Part shown: in pieces, positions 24,099 to 32,231 of the stretch
How the letters are laid out: each line of letters starts with the position of its first letter
Position numbering within the stretch: position 1 is the stretch's first letter
The notes under the pieces: generated by a model
The model's input: only the letters and a program-made list of their open reading frames with translations
Told to the model about the DNA's origin: nothing
Database searches by the model: none
Origin: an uncultured Mollicutes bacterium
GTDB taxonomy: Bacteria > Bacillota_I > Bacilli_A > Acholeplasmatales > Anaeroplasmataceae
Direction of reading: 5' to 3'
Length of the DNA stretch: 37,206 nucleotides
Assembly: GCA_900540705.1 (NCBI GenBank)
Contig: UQGR01000018.1
Location: 1 to 37,206, forward strand
Translations under genes and position numbers: made by a program

Positions 24099-26819
24099 AT
24101 GAAATTATTTAATAGAAGTATCGCAACAATAAGTGCAGTATGCTTAGGTGTATTTACTGTATGTAGCTTAACCTCTTGTAACTCCCAAGATGATGGTGCA
24201 GAGGCTATTGAAAGATTATCCTTATTATTAGATGAAAAGGTAGAAGCAACAAAGAAGGATGGTCTAAGCGGAGATTTAGAGGTTCCTTACAGCATAGTAG
24301 TAAACGATAATGAGTATGTTGTTGATTATTCAACCGACAATACAAATGCTACATATAAAGTAGAGGAAGAGGCAGAATCTAAGAAGGCAATTATCGCCAT
24401 TGTTCAAACAGGCGAAGATCAAACCTTTACATTAAAGGCAAAGGTTGCTGAAAAAGAAAAATCTTGGGAATTCAAGATTGCTAAAAAAGATTTATCAATG
24501 GTAAAAACTCAGGCTGAGATTGATGCTATGAGTAATAAGATGACTTATGCACAGTGGGCAGCTGCAAAAACAGGTCCAGCTTTAATTCAGGGATATGTAA
24601 CACATGCTCATGATTTCAGTGCTTCCTATGGAAATGCATCTGTATGGCTACAGGATGATGATGGTGGCTACTATGGATATCGTGTATTAGTATCTAGCCA
24701 AAGTGATTTTGATGAGTACTTCAAGGTTGGTAATAAGATCGCAATTGAAGGAACTGTTTCTCCATATAATGATTGGCAAGAAATGGGTCAAAAATGTAAG
24801 TATTATTATATTAAGGATGCAGAGCCTAAGACTTATGAATTTAAGGATGTAACTGCAACTTGGTCTGGTACTGCTGCTGATACAGATGCAGCAAAGGCTG
24901 TTCAGAACCAAAAGATTAAGGTTACTGGTAAGGTTACAAGCATTCCAGAGGCAAGTACATCTAGTATGACTTTAGGCTTATCTGTTGGTGGACAAGATTA
25001 TAATGTATATTTCAAGTCTGCTTATACAAAGCTACCTACCAATTTAGCTTCCACCCTAAAGATTGGTTATACAGTAACTGTTGAGGGTATTGGTGCTGTT
25101 GCTAAGGTTGATGGAAAGAACTGTGCTCAAATTTGTCCAATTAAGACAGATGCTGTCACTGTTGTTTCTACTACAATTACTGCACAGGATAAGGTAAATG
25201 GTGCTAAGGCTGAGGTTGCTAAGCAGGATATTCAAAAGGCTTACTACGATAGCTTAGAAAATCCATTAGAGTTGATTACAACAACCAAAGATGGCTGTAA
25301 AGTAACATATTCTATTACAGATCCATCTGGCTCAACAACTTATACAACGAACACAACAATTAAGGGTGCCAATATGATTGATGGCAACAATGCTGAAAAT
25401 ATGGGTTTGCCAGCAACAATCTTTACTGTTACAGGAGACAAAGGCTCTCAAAACAATTTACCTTGGAATGCTCCAAGCAGCTATAGATTATATTCTTCTG
25501 CTGATGGTAATGGTGCAAGTATTAATTTCTCTGTTGCAGAAGGCTGCTCAATTAAGAGTGTTAAATTCACTTTAGCTGCAGATTCTAAACCAGATGCAGT
25601 TGCTAAGGTTACTACTGGTACAACTGAGGTAACAGGAACTGATGGTGTATACGAAATTAACGCAAGCTCCTTCAAGGTTCAAAACGTTGTAGAAAAGGTT
25701 AGTACACAATTAAGATTTAGTGCAATTGAAATTGTTGTTGATGTAAAGGTTGAACAGGATATTAAATTAGTAGACGGCAACAAGTTAAGTGTTACAGTTA
25801 ACCCTGATAAGGCTTATGCTACTAAGCTTACAGCAACAATCTCTTTAGAGGATGCAGAAGATGTATTATATTCTTGGGATATCGTAACAAAGTCAACTTC
25901 TGATGTTGAAAAAGAAATTAAAGAAGCAATTGAGAAGCAGGATCTTACCTTGACCTATGATGCAACTAAGGTTGGTTCTCGTCAACGTTTATTAGAGGTT
26001 GAATCTCCTTCTAGCAAGGAAGTAACTGCTACATATTCTATTTCTGAAAATGATGGATATGTTATCGTTGATACTTTAAAGAATTCAACTCAGCAATATT
26101 TTGAAATTAAGAAAACTCCAGAAACTGGTGCTGTAACTGTTGATTTAATTTGCAAGTTCAAATATAACAATGGTGCTGAAGTTACCGTTCAAGTTGGTAA
26201 AATTGTTCTTAAGAAGGAATTCACTTCTTATTTCAACTATACATTAGCTGCTAAGGGTGAAGTTATTTCTGAAGCAATTAAGGGTGTTGTTGCTGCAACA
26301 GGTTATGGTACAAGCAACAAGAACTGTTTAGCGATGGTTCAAACCTCTGAAGGTGCTGTATATGTATTCCAGTCTACTGGCGATAAAGAAAAATGGGCAG
26401 AAACCTTTGTTGTAGGAAAGACCGTTACCTTAAAGGGCGGAAAGAAAGACATTTATAATGGTTTACATGAATATGTTATTTCTGATTTAGCTAAGCAAGT
26501 AACTCTTGAAGCAGACGAGGCTAAGACTTTAACTCCAGAGAATGTGACTGCTTTAGTTGCAGAAGATTTAGCAAGTGCTGCATGGGTTGCTAAGCAGGGT
26601 GTATACGCATCTATTACAGGTACTTATGTACAAGATGGTAATAACTACTACTTAGAGGTTGGCGGAAAGAAAATCCAGGTTTACTTTGATGCTAAGTTCT
26701 CTGAGGCAAAGGGCGATTCTCTTGAAGTAGGAAAGACATATACTTTAACTGGTATTATCGGTTGGTATAACAAAGCTCAGCTTGTTCCAGTTTCTACTAC
26801 TTTTGCAGTAGAGGCTTAA
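24099..26819 (+). CDS. Large multi-OB-fold lipoprotein
   Basis: 906 aa. Lipobox LTSC (Cys27). I see no catalytic motif. Four segments look like OB-folds: about 155-240 (ALIQGYVTHAHDF...VGNKIAIEGTV), 265-350, 715-805 (VVAATGYG...KKDIYNGLHEY) and 830-905 (YASITGTYV...LTGIIGWYN). These resemble the OB domains of the preceding nuclease gene. Between them are Ser/Thr-rich, Ig-like beta regions. It probably displays a nucleic-acid or polymer-binding surface that retains substrate for the neighbouring nucleases or importer. That role is inferred. It lies 14 bases after the nuclease gene and is followed by a terminator. Confidence 0.75.
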   Translation: MKLFNRSIATISAVCLGVFTVCSLTSCNSQDDGAEAIERLSLLLDEKVEATKKDGLSGDLEVPYSIVVNDNEYVVDYSTDNTNATYKVEEEAESKKAIIAIVQTGEDQTFTLKAKVAEKEKSWEFKIAKKDLSMVKTQAEIDAMSNKMTYAQWAAAKTGPALIQGYVTHAHDFSASYGNASVWLQDDDGGYYGYRVLVSSQSDFDEYFKVGNKIAIEGTVSPYNDWQEMGQKCKYYYIKDAEPKTYEFKDVTATWSGTAADTDAAKAVQNQKIKVTGKVTSIPEASTSSMTLGLSVGGQDYNVYFKSAYTKLPTNLASTLKIGYTVTVEGIGAVAKVDGKNCAQICPIKTDAVTVVSTTITAQDKVNGAKAEVAKQDIQKAYYDSLENPLELITTTKDGCKVTYSITDPSGSTTYTTNTTIKGANMIDGNNAENMGLPATIFTVTGDKGSQNNLPWNAPSSYRLYSSADGNGASINFSVAEGCSIKSVKFTLAADSKPDAVAKVTTGTTEVTGTDGVYEINASSFKVQNVVEKVSTQLRFSAIEIVVDVKVEQDIKLVDGNKLSVTVNPDKAYATKLTATISLEDAEDVLYSWDIVTKSTSDVEKEIKEAIEKQDLTLTYDATKVGSRQRLLEVESPSSKEVTATYSISENDGYVIVDTLKNSTQQYFEIKKTPETGAVTVDLICKFKYNNGAEVTVQVGKIVLKKEFTSYFNYTLAAKGEVISEAIKGVVAATGYGTSNKNCLAMVQTSEGAVYVFQSTGDKEKWAETFVVGKTVTLKGGKKDIYNGLHEYVISDLAKQVTLEADEAKTLTPENVTALVAEDLASAAWVAKQGVYASITGTYVQDGNNYYLEVGGKKIQVYFDAKFSEAKGDSLEVGKTYTLTGIIGWYNKAQLVPVSTTFAVEA

Positions 26820-26850
26820 CCAAAAGCGGAACTAAATAATATTAAGAATT

Positions 26851-26890
26851 GAGATAAGACGTAAGTTTTATCTCTTTCTTTTTTTCTTTA
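26851..26890 (+). terminator. Terminator after the transporter/nuclease operon
   Basis: GAGATAAGAC (26851-26860), loop GTAA, GTTTTATCTC (26865-26874) with one G-U pair, then a T-rich tract. It splits the locus into two transcription units. Confidence 0.8.
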
Positions 26891-26903
26891 AAATGTGTAT
26901 AAT
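26875..26903 (+). promoter_or_regulatory. Putative promoter of the EndA-MBL lipoprotein gene
   Basis: A perfect -10 TATAAT (26898-26903) lies just after the terminator. The -35 at 17-base spacing (TTTCTT) is poor, so an activator may be needed. Confidence 0.5.
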
Positions 26904-26944
26904 AAAATTGAATAGTGTTAAAGAAATACGAATGAGGTTGGAAT

Positions 26945-29482
26945 ATGAAAAAAATTATTGTCTTTTTATTAATCGCATTTGCTGCAATAGGTCTAAGCTC
27001 CTGCAATTTAATACAGGTAACTCCAAAGCCGAATCCAGATGACACAGAGGAAACTCAAAAATTTACAGTGACATTTATGGACGGCGATACAATTTTAGAG
27101 AAAAAGGAAATTGAAAAGGATCATTGTGTGGAGGGGATAACTGCCCCTACAAAGGAAGGCTATAGCTTTAAAGGCTGGTCCTCTACAAAGGGATCCTATA
27201 CAGAATTTGTTTTTTCAACTAAAATTACAAAGGATATCATTCTATATACCTTCTATGAGAAAGACATTTTATATTATTCAGTTTCGTTTGATACTGCAGG
27301 AGGAAGCACTGTAGCCTCAAAACAGGTGGAGGAAGGGAAAACGCTAGAACAACCAGAAGCTCCTAGTAAGGAAGGACATATCTTCAAGGGCTGGTCTTCT
27401 AAAGCCTCTGCTTATGAGCCTTTTAATTTTAACTCTCCAATTACGCAGGATATAACCTTATATGCTCACTATACAATCATCAAGGTAAAAGTTATTTATG
27501 TTAATGAAAAGGAAGAATATGTTACAAGTGAGGTTGACTATGGCACAGTTTTAAAAAAGCCAAGTAATCCAACCAAAGAAAACTATACCTTTAAGGGTTG
27601 GTCTATACAGGAAAATGAATATGTTGCCTATGACTTTTCTTTAGGCCTCAAGGAGGATATAACCTTATATGCTTTTTATACGAAAAATATTACTCCTATT
27701 GAAAAACCAGATCCTGATACAGAATATACAGGATATTACGCTTCTATGACGGGACATTTAGATGAGACATTTAAGGATACATTACATACTTTATTAAAAT
27801 CCACTCATAAGACACAACTGTCCTACACACCTGGTGTTTGGGATGCGTTAAAGGTCGCAGATCAAGACCCAAATAACCCAGAAAATATTTTATGCTTATA
27901 CACAGGCAAATCAATACCTATTGCCAATCAGGATAAAGGTTCAGCTGGAGAAAATCTTTGGAATAGAGAACATGCATGGCCAAATAGTCATGGGTTTGCC
28001 TCTAGAGATTATGCAGCCTATACAGACATCCATCATTTGTTTGCATCAGAGAAAAATATAAATAATACCAGAGGAAATAAGGATTTCAATTATGTTGAAA
28101 ACGGTAGCTCTGATGCATTTGGAAACAAGTGGAATAGCTCCTATTTTGAACCTAGAGATGAAGTCAAGGGTGATATTGCGAGGGCTATGTTCTACTTGGT
28201 AGTTCGATATAATGACCCAGAGGAATTGGTATTGGAGTTGAGTGAATCCAGTACAACCTCCTCCAGCAATAAAACTGGCCAGCTGGGAGTTTTATCTGTG
28301 CTATTAGAATGGAATTTGCTAGATCCTGTGAGCGAGCAGGAAAAGGCCCGAAACGAAGTTGTTTATTCTATTCAAGGAAATAGAAACCCTTTTATAGATC
28401 ATCCAGAATGGATTGGGTATTTATATCCAGAGAGCCAGCCTGAGGTTCCAGTAGAGGAGGAATTTTCCGTACATTTCCTAGAGCTTGGAAATTATTATGC
28501 TGGAGATAGTGTCTATATTAAAGCGGGAGAATATGATATTTTAATTGATGCAGGCTCTCGTGCATCCAGCTCTACAACAATAAAAAATTATATCAATCAG
28601 TATTGTACAGATGGTAAGCTGGAGTATGTAATTGCTACACACGCCCATCAGGACCATATTGCGGGGTTCGTTGGAAATAGCTCCAATCCTGGCATCTTTG
28701 ATTTGTATGAATGTGAGGTCATTATAGACTATGCTTTAAAAAATACAACGAGTGCGATATCGAAAAACTATGAGGCAAAGCGAGATCAGGAAGTGGCTTT
28801 AGGAGCACGGCATTATACGGCTAAGGATTGTATAGATGGCACAAATGGGGCTAGTAGGGTATTTCAGCTTACAGACACCATCAGCTTTGAAATTTTAAAT
28901 CAAAAATTTTACCATGAGAGTACCTCAGATGAAAATGATTACTCTGTATGTTTATTATTTCATGTAGGAGAAGAACATCTATTATTTACTGGAGATTTAG
29001 AAGAGGCTGGGGAAAAGTCTTTAGTCGAGCTAAATGAACTTCCACACTGTAAAGTATTTAAGGGCGGACATCATGGGTCTAAAACCTCTTCTAACGAGGC
29101 TTTGCTTTCTGCTATTACTCCAGAGGTGGTTTGTGTATGCTGCTGTGCAGGATCTAGTGAATATACAGAAAATGTAGATAATATGTTCCCTACTCAGGAT
29201 TTTATCAATCGAGTTGCCATGTATACCAACCGAATTTATGTAACCACCTTAGCTACCTATGAGATTGCGGTTAATAGTAAAACCGGGATAGAATATCCGA
29301 AGGTAAATGGATTTACCTCAATGAATGGAAACATTGTAGTTTCCTTTGACAAAGAAAAAGAAGTTGTAGTAAACTGCTCGAATCATGATACAATATTAAA
29401 GGAAACGGAATGGTTTAATTCTTTTATCACCTTAAATGGTGTTCAAAGAAGGATGAGAACCTGGCCGGAAAATGGAAAATAG
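26945..29482 (+). CDS. Surface lipoprotein: InlB repeats + EndA-type DNase + ComEC-like metallo-beta-lactamase
   Basis: 845 aa. Lipobox LSSC (Cys20). Three InlB/Listeria-Bacteroides repeats (about 38-105, 110-177, 182-247) show the GYxFKGWS and DITLYAxY pattern. Next is an endonuclease I (ββα-Me) domain, about 260-490: NREHAWPNSHG with His343, DIHHLF (361-366), and NTRGN (374-378). The C-terminal part (about 505-720) is a metallo-beta-lactamase domain of the ComEC type, with THAHQDH (565-571), FTGDLEE and GGHHGSKTSS. EndA cuts extracellular DNA; the ComEC domain is thought to degrade the strand not taken up. A single secreted protein with both activities is unusual. It starts a unit with nrnA, 10 bases downstream. 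Confidence 0.88.
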   Translation: MKKIIVFLLIAFAAIGLSSCNLIQVTPKPNPDDTEETQKFTVTFMDGDTILEKKEIEKDHCVEGITAPTKEGYSFKGWSSTKGSYTEFVFSTKITKDIILYTFYEKDILYYSVSFDTAGGSTVASKQVEEGKTLEQPEAPSKEGHIFKGWSSKASAYEPFNFNSPITQDITLYAHYTIIKVKVIYVNEKEEYVTSEVDYGTVLKKPSNPTKENYTFKGWSIQENEYVAYDFSLGLKEDITLYAFYTKNITPIEKPDPDTEYTGYYASMTGHLDETFKDTLHTLLKSTHKTQLSYTPGVWDALKVADQDPNNPENILCLYTGKSIPIANQDKGSAGENLWNREHAWPNSHGFASRDYAAYTDIHHLFASEKNINNTRGNKDFNYVENGSSDAFGNKWNSSYFEPRDEVKGDIARAMFYLVVRYNDPEELVLELSESSTTSSSNKTGQLGVLSVLLEWNLLDPVSEQEKARNEVVYSIQGNRNPFIDHPEWIGYLYPESQPEVPVEEEFSVHFLELGNYYAGDSVYIKAGEYDILIDAGSRASSSTTIKNYINQYCTDGKLEYVIATHAHQDHIAGFVGNSSNPGIFDLYECEVIIDYALKNTTSAISKNYEAKRDQEVALGARHYTAKDCIDGTNGASRVFQLTDTISFEILNQKFYHESTSDENDYSVCLLFHVGEEHLLFTGDLEEAGEKSLVELNELPHCKVFKGGHHGSKTSSNEALLSAITPEVVCVCCCAGSSEYTENVDNMFPTQDFINRVAMYTNRIYVTTLATYEIAVNSKTGIEYPKVNGFTSMNGNIVVSFDKEKEVVVNCSNHDTILKETEWFNSFITLNGVQRRMRTWPENGK

Positions 29483-29492
29483 GAGGTACCTT

Positions 29493-30440
29493 ATGAATAA
29501 AATAAGAGAATATATAGAAAAATTTGATACAATCATTCTTCATGGACATATTCGACCAGATGGAGACTGCATTGGGAGTCAATATGGACTATATTATTTA
29601 ATTAAGGATAATTATCCAAATAAAAAGGTATACATTACAGGAGAAGCTAGTGATTATGTTTCTTTTATTGGTACACCAGAATTGGTAGAAGAACATCTAT
29701 TTGATGGAGCCTTATCCATTTGTCTGGATTGTGCAACTAGCGAAAGACTATCTGACCAACGCTATACCATGGCGAAGGAGTTTATTAAAATTGACCACCA
29801 TATTCCAGTAGACGACTATGGAAATTATCAGTACGTAGATACGACCTCCCCAGCCTGTGCTCAAATCATTACAGAGCTTTATATGGCAAACAAGGAAGAC
29901 TGGAAGTTATCTAAGGAAGCAGCAACTGCCTTGTATGTTGGTATTTTAACAGATACAGGAAGATTTAAATTTGATTCCGTGAATTCTAGAACCTTTCATG
30001 CAGCTGCAGCTTTAGTAGATGCCGGAGTGGAATTAGGCTATGTAGATAATCAGCTTTCTGTTGAGACCTTAAATACGTTAAAGCTAAAGGGCTATGTCTT
30101 ATCTAATTTTAAAATAACGCAGAATGGTTTTGCCTATGTAACTCTAACAAGGGAAGAAATAGAATCTTTTGGAGTGAGTGATGAGGATGCTGCAGCACAG
30201 GTGTCCACCATTTCTACGATAGAGGGCTGTCCTGTATGGGCAATATTGTTAGAGTATTCTAAAGAAGAAATCCGGATACGTTTGAGATCTAGAGGCCCTG
30301 TAGTTAATCTTTTGGCAGCTCAATATCATGGTGGTGGTCATGCAAAGGCCAGTGGAGCAAGCTTAGATTCCTGGTCAGATTTGGATGAATTTGTTCGTTT
30401 AGCAGACGAGCTGGTGAAGGAATATAAGGAAAGTTTATAA
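29493..30440 (+). CDS. nrnA: DHH/DHHA1 phosphoesterase, NrnA-like (nanoRNase/pAp phosphatase)
   Basis: 315 aa from the ATG at 29493, which has AGGAGG 6 bases upstream; an earlier in-frame ATG overlaps the previous gene and lacks a site. The DHH motifs are present: HGHIRPDGD (17-25), LDCAT, IDHHI; the C-terminal DHHA1 ends with GGGHAKASGAS. NrnA proteins degrade short oligonucleotides (2-5 nt) and dephosphorylate pAp in the cytoplasm. Its pairing, 10 bases after a surface DNase gene, suggests it finishes imported oligonucleotides, though NrnA is also a general housekeeping enzyme. Confidence 0.92.
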   Translation: MNKIREYIEKFDTIILHGHIRPDGDCIGSQYGLYYLIKDNYPNKKVYITGEASDYVSFIGTPELVEEHLFDGALSICLDCATSERLSDQRYTMAKEFIKIDHHIPVDDYGNYQYVDTTSPACAQIITELYMANKEDWKLSKEAATALYVGILTDTGRFKFDSVNSRTFHAAAALVDAGVELGYVDNQLSVETLNTLKLKGYVLSNFKITQNGFAYVTLTREEIESFGVSDEDAAAQVSTISTIEGCPVWAILLEYSKEEIRIRLRSRGPVVNLLAAQYHGGGHAKASGASLDSWSDLDEFVRLADELVKEYKESL

Positions 30441-30457
30441 TTGGCATTAAATTTTTC

Positions 30458-30486
30458 TTGCAATTGCAAAACAAATCAAGTAAAAT
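30458..30486 (+). promoter_or_regulatory. tRNA-Gln promoter
   Basis: -35 TTGCAA (30458-30463), 17-base spacer, -10 TAAAAT (30481-30486). The expected start near 30493 leaves a short leader containing a small hairpin before the tRNA. Confidence 0.7.
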
Positions 30487-30517
30487 AAATAAGGACTCAA
30501 AAAAAGGGTTCTTATAT

Positions 30518-30592
30518 AGGACTATAGCCAAGCGGTAAGGCAAGGGACTTTGACTCCCTCATTCACAGGTTCAAATCCTGTTAGTCCTGCCA
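30518..30592 (+). tRNA. tRNA-Gln (anticodon TTG)
   Basis: 75 nt cloverleaf. Acceptor AGGACTA pairs with TAGTCCT over 7 bp, D arm GCC/GGC, anticodon stem AGGGA/TCCCT with loop CTTTGAC (anticodon TTG), T arm ACAGG/CCTGT with TTCAAAT, discriminator G and encoded CCA. It is read clockwise between nrnA and the zinc-ribbon gene, with its own promoter and terminator. Confidence 0.97.
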
Positions 30593-30604
30593 ACTTAAAA
30601 GGGT

Positions 30605-30635
30605 AGACTGGTTTAACAATCAGTCTTTTATTTTT
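30605..30635 (+). terminator. Terminator after tRNA-Gln
   Basis: AGACTG (30605-30610) pairs with CAGTCT (30621-30626), followed by a T-rich tract. Confidence 0.7.
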
Positions 30636-30685
30636 GACAAAAAATGACAAAATTAAAGCAAATGTCACATTTTTACGTTCTTACT

Positions 30686-30714
30686 TTGCTACATACTAAA
30701 AATTATGTTAAAAT
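30686..30714 (+). promoter_or_regulatory. Promoter of the zinc-ribbon membrane protein gene
   Basis: -35 TTGCTA (30686-30691), 17-base spacer, -10 TAAAAT (30709-30714). Confidence 0.7.
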
Positions 30715-30743
30715 ATACTTAACTAATGAGGAGGCGGTTTATT

Positions 30744-32126
30744 ATGATTTGTAAAAAATGTGGACTAGAAAACGATGATGACGCACTATTCTGCAAAAAA
30801 TGTGGCAATCTTTTAGTGAAAGAAAAAAATATTTGTCCAAACTGTGATTTGGAAAATGATGAGGATGCCCTTTTTTGTAAGAGATGCGGAACTCAGCTTG
30901 GAGAAACTGTAGCACAGTATTCCCCTAAAGCGAAGCCTAGACAAAAGGGAAGAGCAATGGAGATTACTAGGTTGGTTTTTAAAATTATTTCCATTTGCAT
31001 CAGTGGGTTTGGTATTTTATTTGCTTTTGGAGCTTGTTTTGCCCCGTTCTTAGAAATGAATATGCAATCCAGTTTGGGTAGTGGAGAGCTTGGTGTATCT
31101 TTAAATCTTTTTCAGGTGATAAAAAGTTTAAAAGAGTATGAAGCCCCAGGACAAAACTATGGAAGTGAATTTTACTTTTTATCGGAGCAACTTCCAAATA
31201 TAATATTGCTAGTTGGAATATGTGTAGCTCTGCTTGGATGTTTAGGTAGTGTAATCTATACCTCAATTCGAGCAGCTAGAATAGGTATGCAAAAACAGCT
31301 TCCAAGCTTGGAAAAGGGACTTGCTTTATCTGTAGGGTCTTTATTATTTGGGTTGATGATTTCAAGCTTAATGTTTGTTGGTGCGGGATCTAAAAATCAA
31401 GAACTATCTGTTGGTATGAGTTTAGGGTATGGTTCTGTAGTTTTGGCGGCTCTGAGTATAGGAGTCAGTGGATTAATTTTTAACTACATCGTTCAATTCG
31501 TTTTGGATGTTATAGATGGTATGGATAAAAGAGAGCTTACTAGAAGGATTATCGGTATGATTGAATTTGTAATATTACTGGTATTAATCTTTAATATTGC
31601 ATGTTCCTGCATAACGATTCGTATAGATGGAACTGCATATTCTTCTGGCACTCTAACAATGTCCATCCTTATGTTCTTTACCATGCTGAACAATTCCATT
31701 TATACTCAAACGAAATATGACGAATTTTTTGAATTTGAGGGCAATCTTGTAGGTTCTTATGTTTATGCTATTGTTTTACTTCTTGCAATATTGGCGATTG
31801 GGATTACTTGCTTGGCACTATTTATTAGGAGAACAAAGAAATTTGCGGAAAATCAACCTAAAGCGAGTCTGGCAACAGGAATTACTTTTTTTGTCTTAGC
31901 TTTAGCTCTTATAATCATGGTTGGCATTTCTACAGGAATTTTTATGGATACAAATGGAGCGATTGATTTTATGTTTGGGTCTTATGTAAGCTCTAGCTCA
32001 TCTTTGGCTATTAAGACAACTATTGCGCCTGCACCAATTGTCTTCTTGGTTTTTTCTATATTCCTACTTGCCACCGAAATTGTTGGTTCTGTATTACAGA
32101 AGCTACAGAGCGATAAGGTAGAATAA
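30744..32126 (+). CDS. Membrane protein with two N-terminal zinc ribbons
   Basis: 460 aa from the ATG at 30744, which has GAGGAGG 9 bases upstream; the earlier in-frame ATG overlaps that site. Two tandem zinc ribbons (CKKCG...FCKKCG and CPNCD...FCKRCG, about residues 2-50) are nearly duplicated, each with an ENDxDALFC core. A basic linker follows, then about nine hydrophobic segments. Ribbon-plus-membrane proteins are common in Firmicutes, but most have no assigned function. The topology would place the ribbons in the cytoplasm. It is a single-gene unit with its own promoter and terminator. I cannot assign a role. Confidence 0.85.
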   Translation: MICKKCGLENDDDALFCKKCGNLLVKEKNICPNCDLENDEDALFCKRCGTQLGETVAQYSPKAKPRQKGRAMEITRLVFKIISICISGFGILFAFGACFAPFLEMNMQSSLGSGELGVSLNLFQVIKSLKEYEAPGQNYGSEFYFLSEQLPNIILLVGICVALLGCLGSVIYTSIRAARIGMQKQLPSLEKGLALSVGSLLFGLMISSLMFVGAGSKNQELSVGMSLGYGSVVLAALSIGVSGLIFNYIVQFVLDVIDGMDKRELTRRIIGMIEFVILLVLIFNIACSCITIRIDGTAYSSGTLTMSILMFFTMLNNSIYTQTKYDEFFEFEGNLVGSYVYAIVLLLAILAIGITCLALFIRRTKKFAENQPKASLATGITFFVLALALIIMVGISTGIFMDTNGAIDFMFGSYVSSSSSLAIKTTIAPAPIVFLVFSIFLLATEIVGSVLQKLQSDKVE

Positions 32127-32132
32127 GATTTG

Positions 32133-32159
32133 GACTGCAGAATATCTGCAGTCTTTTTT
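32133..32159 (+). terminator. Terminator after the zinc-ribbon gene
   Basis: Perfect stem GACTGCAG (32133-32140) and CTGCAGTC (32146-32153), loop AATAT, then six T. Confidence 0.9.
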
Positions 32160-32171
32160 CATCTTTATGGG

Positions 32172-32200
32172 TAGATTATTTTGGCAAAATCGTTTATAAT
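32172..32200 (+). promoter_or_regulatory. mnmE promoter
   Basis: -10 TATAAT (32195-32200) with a weak -35 TAGATT (32172-32177) at 17-base spacing. The purA promoter uses the same two hexamers. Confidence 0.5.
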
Positions 32201-32231
32201 TACGTAGTGCTTAAAAAGGAGGAATGTCAGT

